Below are positions 51,074 through 59,614 of a DNA stretch of 64,000 nucleotides, one piece after another. Origin of the DNA: a virus; IMG/VR virus record IMGVR_UViG_3300009184_003751, positions 1 to 64,000 of that record; one strand, 5' to 3'. Position numbers and translations under genes: made by a program. The first letter of the stretch is position 1; each line of letters opens with the position of its first letter. The notes under the pieces were generated by a model that was given only the letters and a program-made list of their open reading frames with translations, ran no database searches and was not told the origin of the DNA.

Positions 51074-51937
51074 TTATTGATACAGATAGCGGATGATGAC
51101 AACACCGGAACCGCCGTTACCACCGACAGAGCCACAGCAGCCAAAGTCTTGCCCACCGCCGCCGCCGCCAGAGCCTGTATTGGGAGACCCAGAACCACCG
51201 CTAGGTGATCCTGCGTTTCCACCCGCACCAGCTCCGCCCCCGCCGCCTGACCCACCAAAGTTTGCTCCACCGCCGCCTCCGCCGCCAGCATATGCAACGG
51301 ATGACCCGCTAATAGAGTTTGATGTAGAGGAGCCGCCATTGGCTCCACCCTTTATCGTTACACCAGATGCCGTAATAGATGCGCCTACAGAACCGCTACC
51401 GCCGCCGCCAGCAGCGCCGTTGACATTGTCTGTTCTTCCGTTGCCGCCATTATTGCCTTGCCCTGATGTTCCAGCGCCCCCAGTAGTAGTTCCGGCTCGT
51501 GGATTACCGCCACCACCTGACCCGCCAGATTGAGCAGCAACAGCGTTCCAATTGTCGCAACCAGCACCGCCGCCTGTTGATGTAGTAGAAATAGCTGAAG
51601 AGTTAGAACCATTACTGTTTTGTGATCCACCACTACCAACTGTGACAGTATAGCCCTGAACAGAAACTGATTGTCCTGTCGTGTACTGATAACCACCAGC
51701 GCCACCCCCGCCAGCGGGCAGGGCGGCACCGCCGCCGCCTTGCCCACCACCACCGCCGCCAGCGATGACAAGATAATCAACAGCCTGACCAACAGGAGCA
51801 TTGGTTACTGTAAACGTGCCTGTGCCAGTAAACGTATGGATTTTGTAATTACCGCTAGTCGTGATTGTGCCACCCGTTGCTTGGATAAACGGACTAGCAG
51901 CCGCAGCCGCGCCAAGCAGCATTGAATAAGCAGTCAT
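51074..51937 (-). CDS. Glycine-rich tail-fibre/adhesin protein
   Basis: The 287-residue protein starts MTAYSMLLGAAAAASPF; the ATG at 51937 overlaps the upstream stop (TAATG), better than 51985. It has an N-terminal beta part and long Gly-rich tracts (GGGGGGQGGGGAALPAGGGG; GGSGGGGGAGAGGNAG), ending GGNGGSGVVIIRYLYQ. This is the Gly-rich domain plan of phage adhesins, as in the genes at 42489 and 45812. Confidence 0.75.
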   Translation of the reverse strand: MTAYSMLLGAAAAASPFIQATGGTITTSGNYKIHTFTGTGTFTVTNAPVGQAVDYLVIAGGGGGGQGGGGAALPAGGGGAGGYQYTTGQSVSVQGYTVTVGSGGSQNSNGSNSSAISTTSTGGGAGCDNWNAVAAQSGGSGGGGNPRAGTTTGGAGTSGQGNNGGNGRTDNVNGAAGGGGSGSVGASITASGVTIKGGANGGSSTSNSISGSSVAYAGGGGGGGANFGGSGGGGGAGAGGNAGSPSGGSGSPNTGSGGGGGGQDFGCCGSVGGNGGSGVVIIRYLYQ

Positions 51938-54465
51938 TAGGTTAGTCCCCCGCCTGTGATGACGTAAGTATTGGAACCAACGCAAAGAATTGTGCAGAGG
52001 CCATACTGAGCTAATGTACGGTTGCCAGTATTAGCTGTGCCAACCTGACGAAGCGTGACAGAGCTGCCTTGCGTGATCGTCTGATTGGAGCCGCTATCGT
52101 TGTAGATTGAAACAGACTGGCCAGCCGTCAAAGCAGTTGATGTCGCAACTGTAACTCCACCCGTTGTAATGCTGATGTATTTACCAGCATCGCCTGAGGT
52201 CAACGTGTAAGCGCCTCCTTGGCTGTTTAGCGGAACAGTGCGAACATTGCCAAGTGCATCACTTACACTGCCATAAGTAGTACTAATATCAAAATTAGCA
52301 GTTAACGTCCCAGAAACTGTTAAAGTATTTGACGTTAAAGTCACGGCGGTTTGATAACCGTAAACGTCAATAATATAGTTATTAGCTGGAGTTACAGTAA
52401 AGTTAACATTGCTACCAGAAGTAATAATTACGTCAGTTCCAGGTATCTGCTTAACACCGTTTAAGAATACTTGAACAGCATTAGCAATATAACCACCAGT
52501 AATAGCGAAACTATTAGCAGTACCGTTTGCAGTAATTTGCTGAGATACAAGCGTATTAACACCATTGGCCATTAACCCAGAAAGCGCATACGTATCAATA
52601 ACAGCATTAGTTGGTGGCGTTGTGACGAACTGGAATGTAGAACCGTTCAATCCTGTAATTTCAGTATTGGTAGCAAGCACACCATTCATAAACACAAGCA
52701 ATGCATTTGACTGATAACCAGCGGTAAACGTAAAGGTGTTTTGTGTTCCATCAGCAGTAAATGTCTGACGCGACATTAAACCACTAGTTGTTCCACCACC
52801 AGCAGCAGTAGACCAATAAACAGACGAGCCATTAGAAGTTAATACCTGACCCGATGTACCGTTTGAACTATTGGCAGTCATTGCGCCAGTAATTACAAAA
52901 TTATTTACTGATATTGACTGACCATTAGTAAACCCACCGCTAGCGCCAGTAGTCCAATATACCGAAGTACCATTAGAAGCCAAATATTGGCCAGCAGTAC
53001 CAAAACCGCCATTAGCAGAAACGCCAGCTGTTGTGCCGATTACTAAATTACCGCTATGGGTGTGAACCCCAGATATTGTATATGAGCCAGAAGTATTAAC
53101 ATAAGAAGCAGCTGCAACACCACCTAGATATGATGTATTGTTAGCGGTTAATGCGTTATTTACATTAAGATTAGATTCTGTTTTACCATTGAGGTAAGTT
53201 GCAGCATTAGCAGTTAATGTAGCAACGTTTGACGAGAGCCCAGCAGTCGTTTGATAGTTTGCTAAATTGTTCGTTAGGTTTGTAGCCGTTACGTAGTTAG
53301 AAAGATTACCTGATAGCTGTGCATTAGATACAACGTTAGCAGCGGATACTGTTCCTACAAAAGAAGTATTGTTAGCTGTCAATGTAGCTACGTTTGCAGA
53401 CAATCCAGCAGTAGTTTGATAGTTGGCTAGATTGTTTGTTAAATTAGTTGCTGTAACATAATTTGCTAGGTTACCAGATAGTTGAGCATTAGAAACAACA
53501 TTAGCAGCTGATACAGAACCAACAAAACTAGTGTTATTTGAAGTCAGTGCATTGTTAACGTTGAGATTAGATTCTGTTTTACCATTGAGATAAGTTGCAG
53601 CGTTTGCAGTGAGGGTAGCAACGTTTGCTGATAAGCCAGCGCTAGTTTGGTAATTAGCTAAATTGTTCGTTAGGTTTGTAGCCGTTACGTAGTTAGAAAG
53701 ATTACCTGATAGCTGTGCATTAGATACAACGTTAGCAGCGGATACTGTTCCTACAAAATTAGTATTGTTTGATGTAAGAGCTTGACCAGAAAAATATGTT
53801 GAATTTGCTACTAAAGAACCGTTAATTGAAATAGCGCTACTATTAGCAACAACATTTTGAGATGTGTTACCAATTGTTACAAAAGTGTTTACTGTAATTT
53901 TACCAGTAAATGCTGGGTCAGATATTGTAGCATAATTAGCTAAGTTATTAGAAAGATTAAACGATGTTACGTAATTAACGAGATTACCAGATAGTTGCGC
54001 ATTAGATACAACGTTAGCAGCTGATACTGAACCAACGAATGATGTATTATTAGCAGTATCTGACCAATACGGAGTTGAACCATTTGAAACTAATACTTGA
54101 CCAGTATTACCTGGTAGCCCATTTGCATTTAATTCACCATTTAATATAAGACCATTATTAGCAGTAACAATTCCGGAAAAAGTTGCTTCATACGCATCGA
54201 TATATGTGTTTGATCCGCCATAAGAAGTAACACTGAATGCTGTAGAATTTATATTAACATTTGTATTTAAATTACCAACGCTAATTGCTGGTGTTATAAT
54301 AACATCTGGTGCTATTGTAGTTAAAACTTGTGTATTTCCAACAGTAATGCTACTAGTATTAGCAAACAATGCGTTTGCGTTTGAATCCACTGCACCATCA
54401 AGCTCTTGAAGAGTTTGTATAGTCAAATATTCGGATGTTAAAAATGATACTTGATTTGTAGTCAT
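51937..54465 (-). CDS. Long repetitive tail-fibre protein
   Basis: The 842-residue protein has an N-terminal shared module, then three to four tandem repeats built on SAANVVSNAQLSGNL and YVTATNLTNNLANYQT with NAATYLNGKTESNLNVNNAL, then CBM-like segments (QTFTADGTQNTFTFTAGYQ; VFLNGVKQIPGTDV) and a Gly/Ser-rich end. The DNA of two repeats (53261-53362, 53657-53758) is identical. It is probably a long fibre shaft. Confidence 0.8.
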   Translation of the reverse strand: MTTNQVSFLTSEYLTIQTLQELDGAVDSNANALFANTSSITVGNTQVLTTIAPDVIITPAISVGNLNTNVNINSTAFSVTSYGGSNTYIDAYEATFSGIVTANNGLILNGELNANGLPGNTGQVLVSNGSTPYWSDTANNTSFVGSVSAANVVSNAQLSGNLVNYVTSFNLSNNLANYATISDPAFTGKITVNTFVTIGNTSQNVVANSSAISINGSLVANSTYFSGQALTSNNTNFVGTVSAANVVSNAQLSGNLSNYVTATNLTNNLANYQTSAGLSANVATLTANAATYLNGKTESNLNVNNALTSNNTSFVGSVSAANVVSNAQLSGNLANYVTATNLTNNLANYQTTAGLSANVATLTANNTSFVGTVSAANVVSNAQLSGNLSNYVTATNLTNNLANYQTTAGLSSNVATLTANAATYLNGKTESNLNVNNALTANNTSYLGGVAAASYVNTSGSYTISGVHTHSGNLVIGTTAGVSANGGFGTAGQYLASNGTSVYWTTGASGGFTNGQSISVNNFVITGAMTANSSNGTSGQVLTSNGSSVYWSTAAGGGTTSGLMSRQTFTADGTQNTFTFTAGYQSNALLVFMNGVLATNTEITGLNGSTFQFVTTPPTNAVIDTYALSGLMANGVNTLVSQQITANGTANSFAITGGYIANAVQVFLNGVKQIPGTDVIITSGSNVNFTVTPANNYIIDVYGYQTAVTLTSNTLTVSGTLTANFDISTTYGSVSDALGNVRTVPLNSQGGAYTLTSGDAGKYISITTGGVTVATSTALTAGQSVSIYNDSGSNQTITQGSSVTLRQVGTANTGNRTLAQYGLCTILCVGSNTYVITGGGLT
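53261..53362. repeat. Exact 102-nt direct repeat, copy 1
   Basis: By eye identical to 53657-53758 within the same fibre gene. It encodes SAANVVSNAQLSGNLSNYV and the following TATNLTNNLA. Confidence 0.85.
53657..53758. repeat. Exact 102-nt direct repeat, copy 2
   Basis: Second copy of the 53261 repeat. A third protein-level copy at about 53410-53520 is diverged at many synonymous positions. Confidence 0.85.
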
Positions 54466-55874
54466 TATACTTTAACCGTTCTTGGGCCAGTTTGATCGAA
54501 TATTGTACCAATGCTTGTATTACCAACATAAATTAAAGTATCCGTAACTCTAATTAAAGTATTACCATTATTAATAGATATACCAACTGGGTTATTAATT
54601 GTAAACCCACCAGTTATTGAAGTATTTGTTGGCAATAATTGTCCAATATGAGAATCAAATATTCCTCCATTAAAGGGTCCTTCATTAGAAGATCGTTTAA
54701 TAGTTCCTGCACTAAATGTGCCTGATCTAGCGTTTACAGCACTGGTGTTTAATTTTTTAAATCCAAGGATAGTTGTAAACGATGTACTTGGTACTACAGA
54801 AGCTATTAAAAATTTCCCATTTATTGTAAATGTTTGCGTACCACAAATAAACGAGTTTGGAGTTAACCCAGTTATATCAACAGTATCACCAACTGATAAT
54901 GTATGACCAGGATAAGTAAACGTCATTGAAATACTACCTTGGAAATAAAATTCGATACCAGGTATCGAATAACTTTTGTTAAACATATTTAAAGTTAAAT
55001 CCGATGGTCCATTAGTGTAAGAAAACGCTGTTGAATTAATCACATTTGCGGTTGAACCAGTAGTAGAAAAAGGAATTATTGTAGTGCCTTTAGTAGGAGT
55101 AAATTTAGGAATAAAAATTTGCGTTCCGTTTGCAAATTCATGTGATCCAGTAGTAACAACTGTTGCAACACCATTTGCTCTTTGAATTGTCTTAATATTA
55201 CGATCTCCTGTAGATGCTTTATAATTACCAATCGGGATAGTAAAAGATACAGTATTTGCAGTTGGTATATCTAAAATATTAAACCCACTCTTATAACTAA
55301 CACTATAATTTTCTGTATTAAGAGTGTTAAGCGAACTATTAATAATAATTTTAGAATTTAAAATTTTCGTAAGCCCATGCGCAGTCGTTGTTTGTATTGT
55401 AGCTTTACCAGTTGAATCTATATTTGCACTATAAATTGTAAATGTCGAAGTTCCACCTGTTGTATCAATAAGGGTATTAACAGTAGAATTACCAACAAAT
55501 ATGATTCTTGGCGAAAGGCTAGAATTACTAATTGTATTTGAAACAGAGATATATGTCGTATTAACAACAGTATTTACTGCACTGTTACCAGCAAACAAAG
55601 ATGTTGAATTAATAGAAGCATTTACTGTAGAGTTACCAACGGAAATACCATTGGCAATAGTAACGCTATTTGCTGCAAGCGTTTCTGCTGAAAGGTTTTT
55701 TTGAGACGCACCAACAATAATTGAGCTCGTACCATTTGACGTGTAAAGAAGTCCATCTGCCATATTAAGGGCAAACTCACCTGGGGCGATATACGAGGTG
55801 TTTGATGGATTCGAAACGTTAGGTGTACGTCCAGAAACGGAAGAACGCTTCACCTGAATTCTAGTATTGGCCAT
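54465..55874 (-). CDS. Tail-fibre/structural protein
   Basis: The 469-residue protein starts MANTRIQVKRSSVSGRTPNVSN, then PGEFALNMADGLLYTSNG, a common phage fibre N-terminus. Repeats VGNSTVNASINSTSLF and VGNSTVNTLIDTT follow, then beta-rich domains (FIPKFTPTKGTTIIPF). It overlaps the 51937-54465 gene by one base. It is probably the proximal fibre piece that attaches to the baseplate. Confidence 0.75.
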   Translation of the reverse strand: MANTRIQVKRSSVSGRTPNVSNPSNTSYIAPGEFALNMADGLLYTSNGTSSIIVGASQKNLSAETLAANSVTIANGISVGNSTVNASINSTSLFAGNSAVNTVVNTTYISVSNTISNSSLSPRIIFVGNSTVNTLIDTTGGTSTFTIYSANIDSTGKATIQTTTAHGLTKILNSKIIINSSLNTLNTENYSVSYKSGFNILDIPTANTVSFTIPIGNYKASTGDRNIKTIQRANGVATVVTTGSHEFANGTQIFIPKFTPTKGTTIIPFSTTGSTANVINSTAFSYTNGPSDLTLNMFNKSYSIPGIEFYFQGSISMTFTYPGHTLSVGDTVDITGLTPNSFICGTQTFTINGKFLIASVVPSTSFTTILGFKKLNTSAVNARSGTFSAGTIKRSSNEGPFNGGIFDSHIGQLLPTNTSITGGFTINNPVGISINNGNTLIRVTDTLIYVGNTSIGTIFDQTGPRTVKV

Positions 55875-55906
55875 ATGGCTCCTTTACAGCTCAGTATATA
55901 CTGAGA

Positions 55907-56386
55907 TTAAAAAATATCTTCTTCGGTCATTTTAGCCTCATTTGGGCGTTTAACAACCTTTTTCTTATTTATAGTTTTTAAAGATTCGTTTTCATCGTTT
56001 ATTATTTTCATTTCAGCGTTTTGGCGCTCAATTTCTCGTTCTAAATCTTTAATACGAGAATTAGCATTATTTAATTCGTTTTGAACTTTTGTTTTTTCAT
56101 TAAAAACATTATGGTGTTCAGAAGTTTTTCTATTCGAATCTTCTATAGCTCTATCGAGTTGACTACTCAACGATTTATTTTCAATACTAAGTTTTTCTAA
56201 ACTACTCAAAACTTCGTTCTTTAAGTTTTCAGAAGCTTCTAATTGACTTGTAATCAATTCAAGTCGATCGGAAGTTATTTTATTTCTAACTTCCAGATCG
56301 ATCGTTTTCCTAACATACTCGATGAATAAAAACTCTTGACGTTGTGCAAATAATAGGTTATAATTAGACTGTTCGTTTGAATCCAT
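55907..56386 (-). CDS. Coiled-coil protein in fibre locus
   Basis: The 159-residue, highly charged protein is predicted coiled coil from about residue 35 to 135 (ELITSQLEASENLKNEVLSS; LNNANSRIKDLEREIERQNA). The Lys-rich C-terminus (KKKVVKRPNEAKMTEEDIF) follows. It could be a fibre-assembly chaperone or a virion linker; no family is recognised. Confidence 0.65.
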   Translation of the reverse strand: MDSNEQSNYNLLFAQRQEFLFIEYVRKTIDLEVRNKITSDRLELITSQLEASENLKNEVLSSLEKLSIENKSLSSQLDRAIEDSNRKTSEHHNVFNEKTKVQNELNNANSRIKDLEREIERQNAEMKIINDENESLKTINKKKVVKRPNEAKMTEEDIF

Positions 56387-56404
56387 AATATAGTAACCTT
56401 ATCG

Positions 56405-58192
56405 TTAGAACGTACCGCCATCCAATGCATCATACACCAATGCAGTGCCGTTAGATTGTAGGACGTAACCAGTGGTTCCTAGAGTTAATTCATTATAACC
56501 ATTTGTCGAATTCCCAACAAGAATAGCATTATTAGTTACAGTAGCTTTACCAGTACCGCCAGAAGTTCCTGGTAGTGCAGTCGACAGCGATAATGTGTTA
56601 GCTACGAAATTAACACCAACTGAGCTATTTGCAGTAATTTGAACATTAGAGCTATTAGCAACGAACCCTTTACCGCTATTAAGATATGCTTTTAATGTGC
56701 CTTGATTAGTAAAATCAACAGTTGTTGTTGGTTCAGTCGTGGTTGTGAAGAGCTTGAATAAGCCATCAGCATGGTCACGAGCAAGACCAGCAAAGTTTGT
56801 TGTGCCGTATGTTGCATAGAAACCAGAGTCAAGAGTATCTGCAGAGTTATTAGCGGCAACAGCAATCATGTTGTCCTTAACAACTAGATTGTTTGTATTA
56901 ACAGTGCTTAGTGTACCATTAATTGTCAAATTACCAGAAATAACAGCATCAGCAACTTTAAGCGTTGCAGATGTTGCATCGATATTAGCACCAGTAAATG
57001 TTATTTTGGTTGTATTAGCAATAAAGTTCGTGCTAATATTATAAGAATTCGATGCGTAGCTAGTTGTTGTATTTGTAGCTACAGAATTTATTGTATTGGC
57101 GAGGATAGAGCCATTAAACGTGATTGTATTAGAAAACGTTTGCGTATTGGTCCAAGAATATTGAGCGCCTTGGTCAACACCAGCAACGCTAGTCCAATAT
57201 AGAGCCGAACCATTAGAAGCAAGAAGCTGGCCAGCAGTACCTATGCTACCATTTGCAGTAATACCAACTGTATTAGCGATAGTGATAGAAGAGTCGGTAA
57301 TACGTAAACGTTCGTTAGCTGCAAGCCCGCCACCAGTGAAAAAATTAATGTATTTTGAAGCAGTATTAGTGCCGATAGAAAGGTTTCCACCGCCAGTATA
57401 AAGATACCCGTCATTCGCGCCATTAATTGTCCATTGAGCATTTGACCAACCAGAACTATTGATACCCATATCAACGAAAACAGCATAAGCAGCGACATCA
57501 TTATAAAGCGCAAGGTCCATCGAAGCAGATGCGCCAGTATTAGAATTTTGACCTGCTATTTGAAGGTAACTATTGATATTACCTTGGTTTTCTTGCGTAG
57601 CTTGAAGGTCAGAAATATATCCAAGATGAACGTGTGAAGTAGTATTACCAACAAAAATATCACCTGTATCTTTATTGTAAGTAAAGTTCGTAGTACCAGC
57701 TAATACACCAGAGTCGTTATATTGGAACTGTCCGTTTGAACCCTGTGGATTTGAAGCAGCGGCTGTTTTACCATCTACGTAAGTTTTAATAGCCCAAGAT
57801 GTAACAAGTTCGTTATTAGAAGCACCTGTACCATTTACACCAAGAACAGTAGAATTTGCAAATTTTGAAATAGCATTAACGAAAGCGTTGTTGCCCGTAG
57901 CACCGCTTCCATTAGAAGGAACAATTGTTAAACCCTGCGTAAAGGTATTTGTAGTGAAAGAGTTGGCGTCTGTAATAACAACAGCATTAGAAGTTGTTAC
58001 GCCTGGATTACCAGCTTGGTGTAAGTAAGGGTACTTACCACCAGCGATACGATAACTAGTTCCAGATCCATCTGGAGCTCCAACGAATAACGAATTAGAA
58101 GTACTTTCTGATGAAAACGCTAATTCGCCGTTTGACAAACCAGTTGGCGTAGCAGTTGCAGTACTTCTTTTAATTTGAATTTTATTAGACAT
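56405..58192 (-). CDS. Tail-fibre/structural protein
   Basis: The 595-residue protein starts MSNKIQIKRSTATATPTGLSNGELAFS and carries the shared fibre repeats (GAQYSWTNTQTFSNTITFNG; SIGTAGQLLASNGSALYW). It ends NELTLGTTGYVLQSNGTALVYDALDGGTF. LDGGTF-type ends recur in the neighbour at 58225 (VGLDGGDF). A late promoter lies at 58215-58222. Confidence 0.75.
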   Translation of the reverse strand: MSNKIQIKRSTATATPTGLSNGELAFSSESTSNSLFVGAPDGSGTSYRIAGGKYPYLHQAGNPGVTTSNAVVITDANSFTTNTFTQGLTIVPSNGSGATGNNAFVNAISKFANSTVLGVNGTGASNNELVTSWAIKTYVDGKTAAASNPQGSNGQFQYNDSGVLAGTTNFTYNKDTGDIFVGNTTSHVHLGYISDLQATQENQGNINSYLQIAGQNSNTGASASMDLALYNDVAAYAVFVDMGINSSGWSNAQWTINGANDGYLYTGGGNLSIGTNTASKYINFFTGGGLAANERLRITDSSITIANTVGITANGSIGTAGQLLASNGSALYWTSVAGVDQGAQYSWTNTQTFSNTITFNGSILANTINSVATNTTTSYASNSYNISTNFIANTTKITFTGANIDATSATLKVADAVISGNLTINGTLSTVNTNNLVVKDNMIAVAANNSADTLDSGFYATYGTTNFAGLARDHADGLFKLFTTTTEPTTTVDFTNQGTLKAYLNSGKGFVANSSNVQITANSSVGVNFVANTLSLSTALPGTSGGTGKATVTNNAILVGNSTNGYNELTLGTTGYVLQSNGTALVYDALDGGTF

Positions 58193-58214
58193 TTGGGCTC
58201 GGTCCTTTTTTATC

Positions 58215-58222
58215 TATTTATA
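58215..58222 (-). promoter_or_regulatory. Late promoter
   Basis: TATAAATA lies about 23 nt before the 56405-58192 gene start, overlapping the gap after the 58225 gene. Confidence 0.65.
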
Positions 58223-58224
58223 TT

Positions 58225-58491
58225 TTAAAAGTCCCCACCATCTAAACCTACATTTCCAAAATCAATTTTACGAACCACATATTTGTCAGTATTTGCATTG
58301 TATATAAGAGTTGAGCCATCTAGTTCTGTAGTAGCATCAACGTCCTTTAAATGGTCCAATCTATCTACCCCACCGCTGGTTAAAGTTGGGTTGTTTTTTA
58401 ATGTTACAGGAGTCGTAGAGTCGATAATGCCAGCTGTAGCATTAGTCGAAACCTGTATTGTTCTTTTTCTGGCTACTACTACGTTTACCAT
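58225..58491 (-). CDS. Small structural protein (88 aa)
   Basis: The 88-residue protein contains DRLDHLKDVDATTELDGSTLIYNANTDKYVVRKID, a pattern also seen in phage fibre and baseplate proteins, and ends in VGLDGGDF like the fibre at 56405. It overlaps nothing and abuts the next gene by 2 nt. It may be a fibre connector. Confidence 0.65.
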   Translation of the reverse strand: MVNVVVARKRTIQVSTNATAGIIDSTTPVTLKNNPTLTSGGVDRLDHLKDVDATTELDGSTLIYNANTDKYVVRKIDFGNVGLDGGDF

Positions 58492-58493
58492 TT

Positions 58494-58823
58494 TTATCTC
58501 GTAACTTGAGGCGTAACCGTAACAATACCTTCAACAATACGCGAAGTTGTACTGCCATCATTTATTTCTACATCATAAACATATCTACCAGAAGTCATAG
58601 CACTGGTTTGGTTCGCAGTCAATGAAAGTGTAATCACAGCACTACCTACGTTAATAGAAGTTGTAAAAGTTGCAGTTGCGTTAGTTGATGTATACCACTT
58701 TCTAACTTGAGAATTAGCAGTATAACCAGACAGTATTAAAGTATCACCGTTCTCGTCAGTTAAGTTGAGATCAGCTGAAAAAGTAGCACCTTGGTCTATT
58801 ACTAAATTAGCTTTCGTTGCCAT
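58494..58823 (-). CDS. Ig-like structural protein
   Basis: The 109-residue, all-beta protein starts MATKANLVIDQGATFSADLNL and has GDTLILSGYTANSQVRKWY and TSGRYVYDVEIND. The plan resembles BppU-like or Ig-like phage adhesin modules. It sits in the baseplate/fibre operon. Confidence 0.65.
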   Translation of the reverse strand: MATKANLVIDQGATFSADLNLTDENGDTLILSGYTANSQVRKWYTSTNATATFTTSINVGSAVITLSLTANQTSAMTSGRYVYDVEINDGSTTSRIVEGIVTVTPQVTR

Positions 58824-59410
58824 TAGATATTGAACCTTAAAAACTTAACTGATGTGTTAGTAGAAGTTGGTGTAAAATTAAGTTTTACGTGAGTTGAATT
58901 TGCATTAGCGACAAATACACCTAAAGTACCATTTGAAAGTAAGGTAGCATATTCTGTTGAAAACGCATCGCCACTATTGTGAGTTGTCATAATTTTTGTA
59001 GAAACATAAGCGTTTGCATTGTTATCGATAACATGGACAATATATTCTACAGCTCTATAAGAAGCAAAATCATAGTAATCTATGATAGTGGCTGACGTTC
59101 CTGTAGTAGTTGTATTAGAAGAAGCTGCTATCGATGAGATCGCTGACCAGCTGCCATTAGCATTTAAATAATACTGACCGTTTGACTGTTGCACAGAATT
59201 TGCTGTTGAAATTGCAACGTTAACTGAAGAATTGCCAATAGAAATAGAATTAGCATTAAAGTTACCACTTATAGCAGCATTGCCAACAGCCGTGTTAGTT
59301 CCGCCAGCAGTAACAGCATAGGTAGACATAGCATATGCTAGTTCGTTAGTTCGATTACGCCAATAATCAAACGTATTAGTATTAGCTGTATTTGCTACTG
59401 TTACTGTCAT
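58823..59410 (-). CDS. Hypothetical structural protein
   Basis: The 195-residue beta-rich protein has an N-terminal helix (TFDYWRNRTNELAYAMSTYAV), the shared ISIGNSSVNVAIST module, and a C-terminal domain (YYDFASYRAVEYIVHVIDNN) with VKFLRFNI at the end. I recall similar proteins in the T4-like marine baseplate region. The function is unknown. Confidence 0.65.
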   Translation of the reverse strand: MTVTVANTANTNTFDYWRNRTNELAYAMSTYAVTAGGTNTAVGNAAISGNFNANSISIGNSSVNVAISTANSVQQSNGQYYLNANGSWSAISSIAASSNTTTTGTSATIIDYYDFASYRAVEYIVHVIDNNANAYVSTKIMTTHNSGDAFSTEYATLLSNGTLGVFVANANSTHVKLNFTPTSTNTSVKFLRFNI

Positions 59411-59613
59411 TTATTAGATCCGTTTTCTAAGAGCTTTGTAAGCAAACCTTTAATATCATCCAATGATGATTCTATACTTTTAATTCTTTCTTCGTGTGTC
59501 CCAACATTTCTCATAATTTCTCTTTGCCTTTTATAAGCAGCTAATCCAGGATTGTCAACATTTAGCAACGCTCCTGGATTGCTTTCTTGTCTTTCATATT
59601 CTTTTGTTTTCAT
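59407..59613 (-). CDS. Small helical protein (68 aa)
   Basis: The 68-residue protein contains NPGALLNVDNPGLAAYKRQRE and a coiled-coil end (ERIKSIESSLDDIKGLLTKLLENG). It overlaps the next gene by 4 nt and lies 2 nt after the large structural gene. It is probably a small virion or assembly protein. Confidence 0.6.
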   Translation of the reverse strand: MKTKEYERQESNPGALLNVDNPGLAAYKRQREIMRNVGTHEERIKSIESSLDDIKGLLTKLLENGSNK

Positions 59614-59614
59614 A

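Noticed and set aside
51093-51533. Proline-rich open frame on plus strand
   Set aside because: It is the antisense shadow of the glycine-rich adhesin (Gly codons read as Pro). The frame at 47379-47597 is the same effect.
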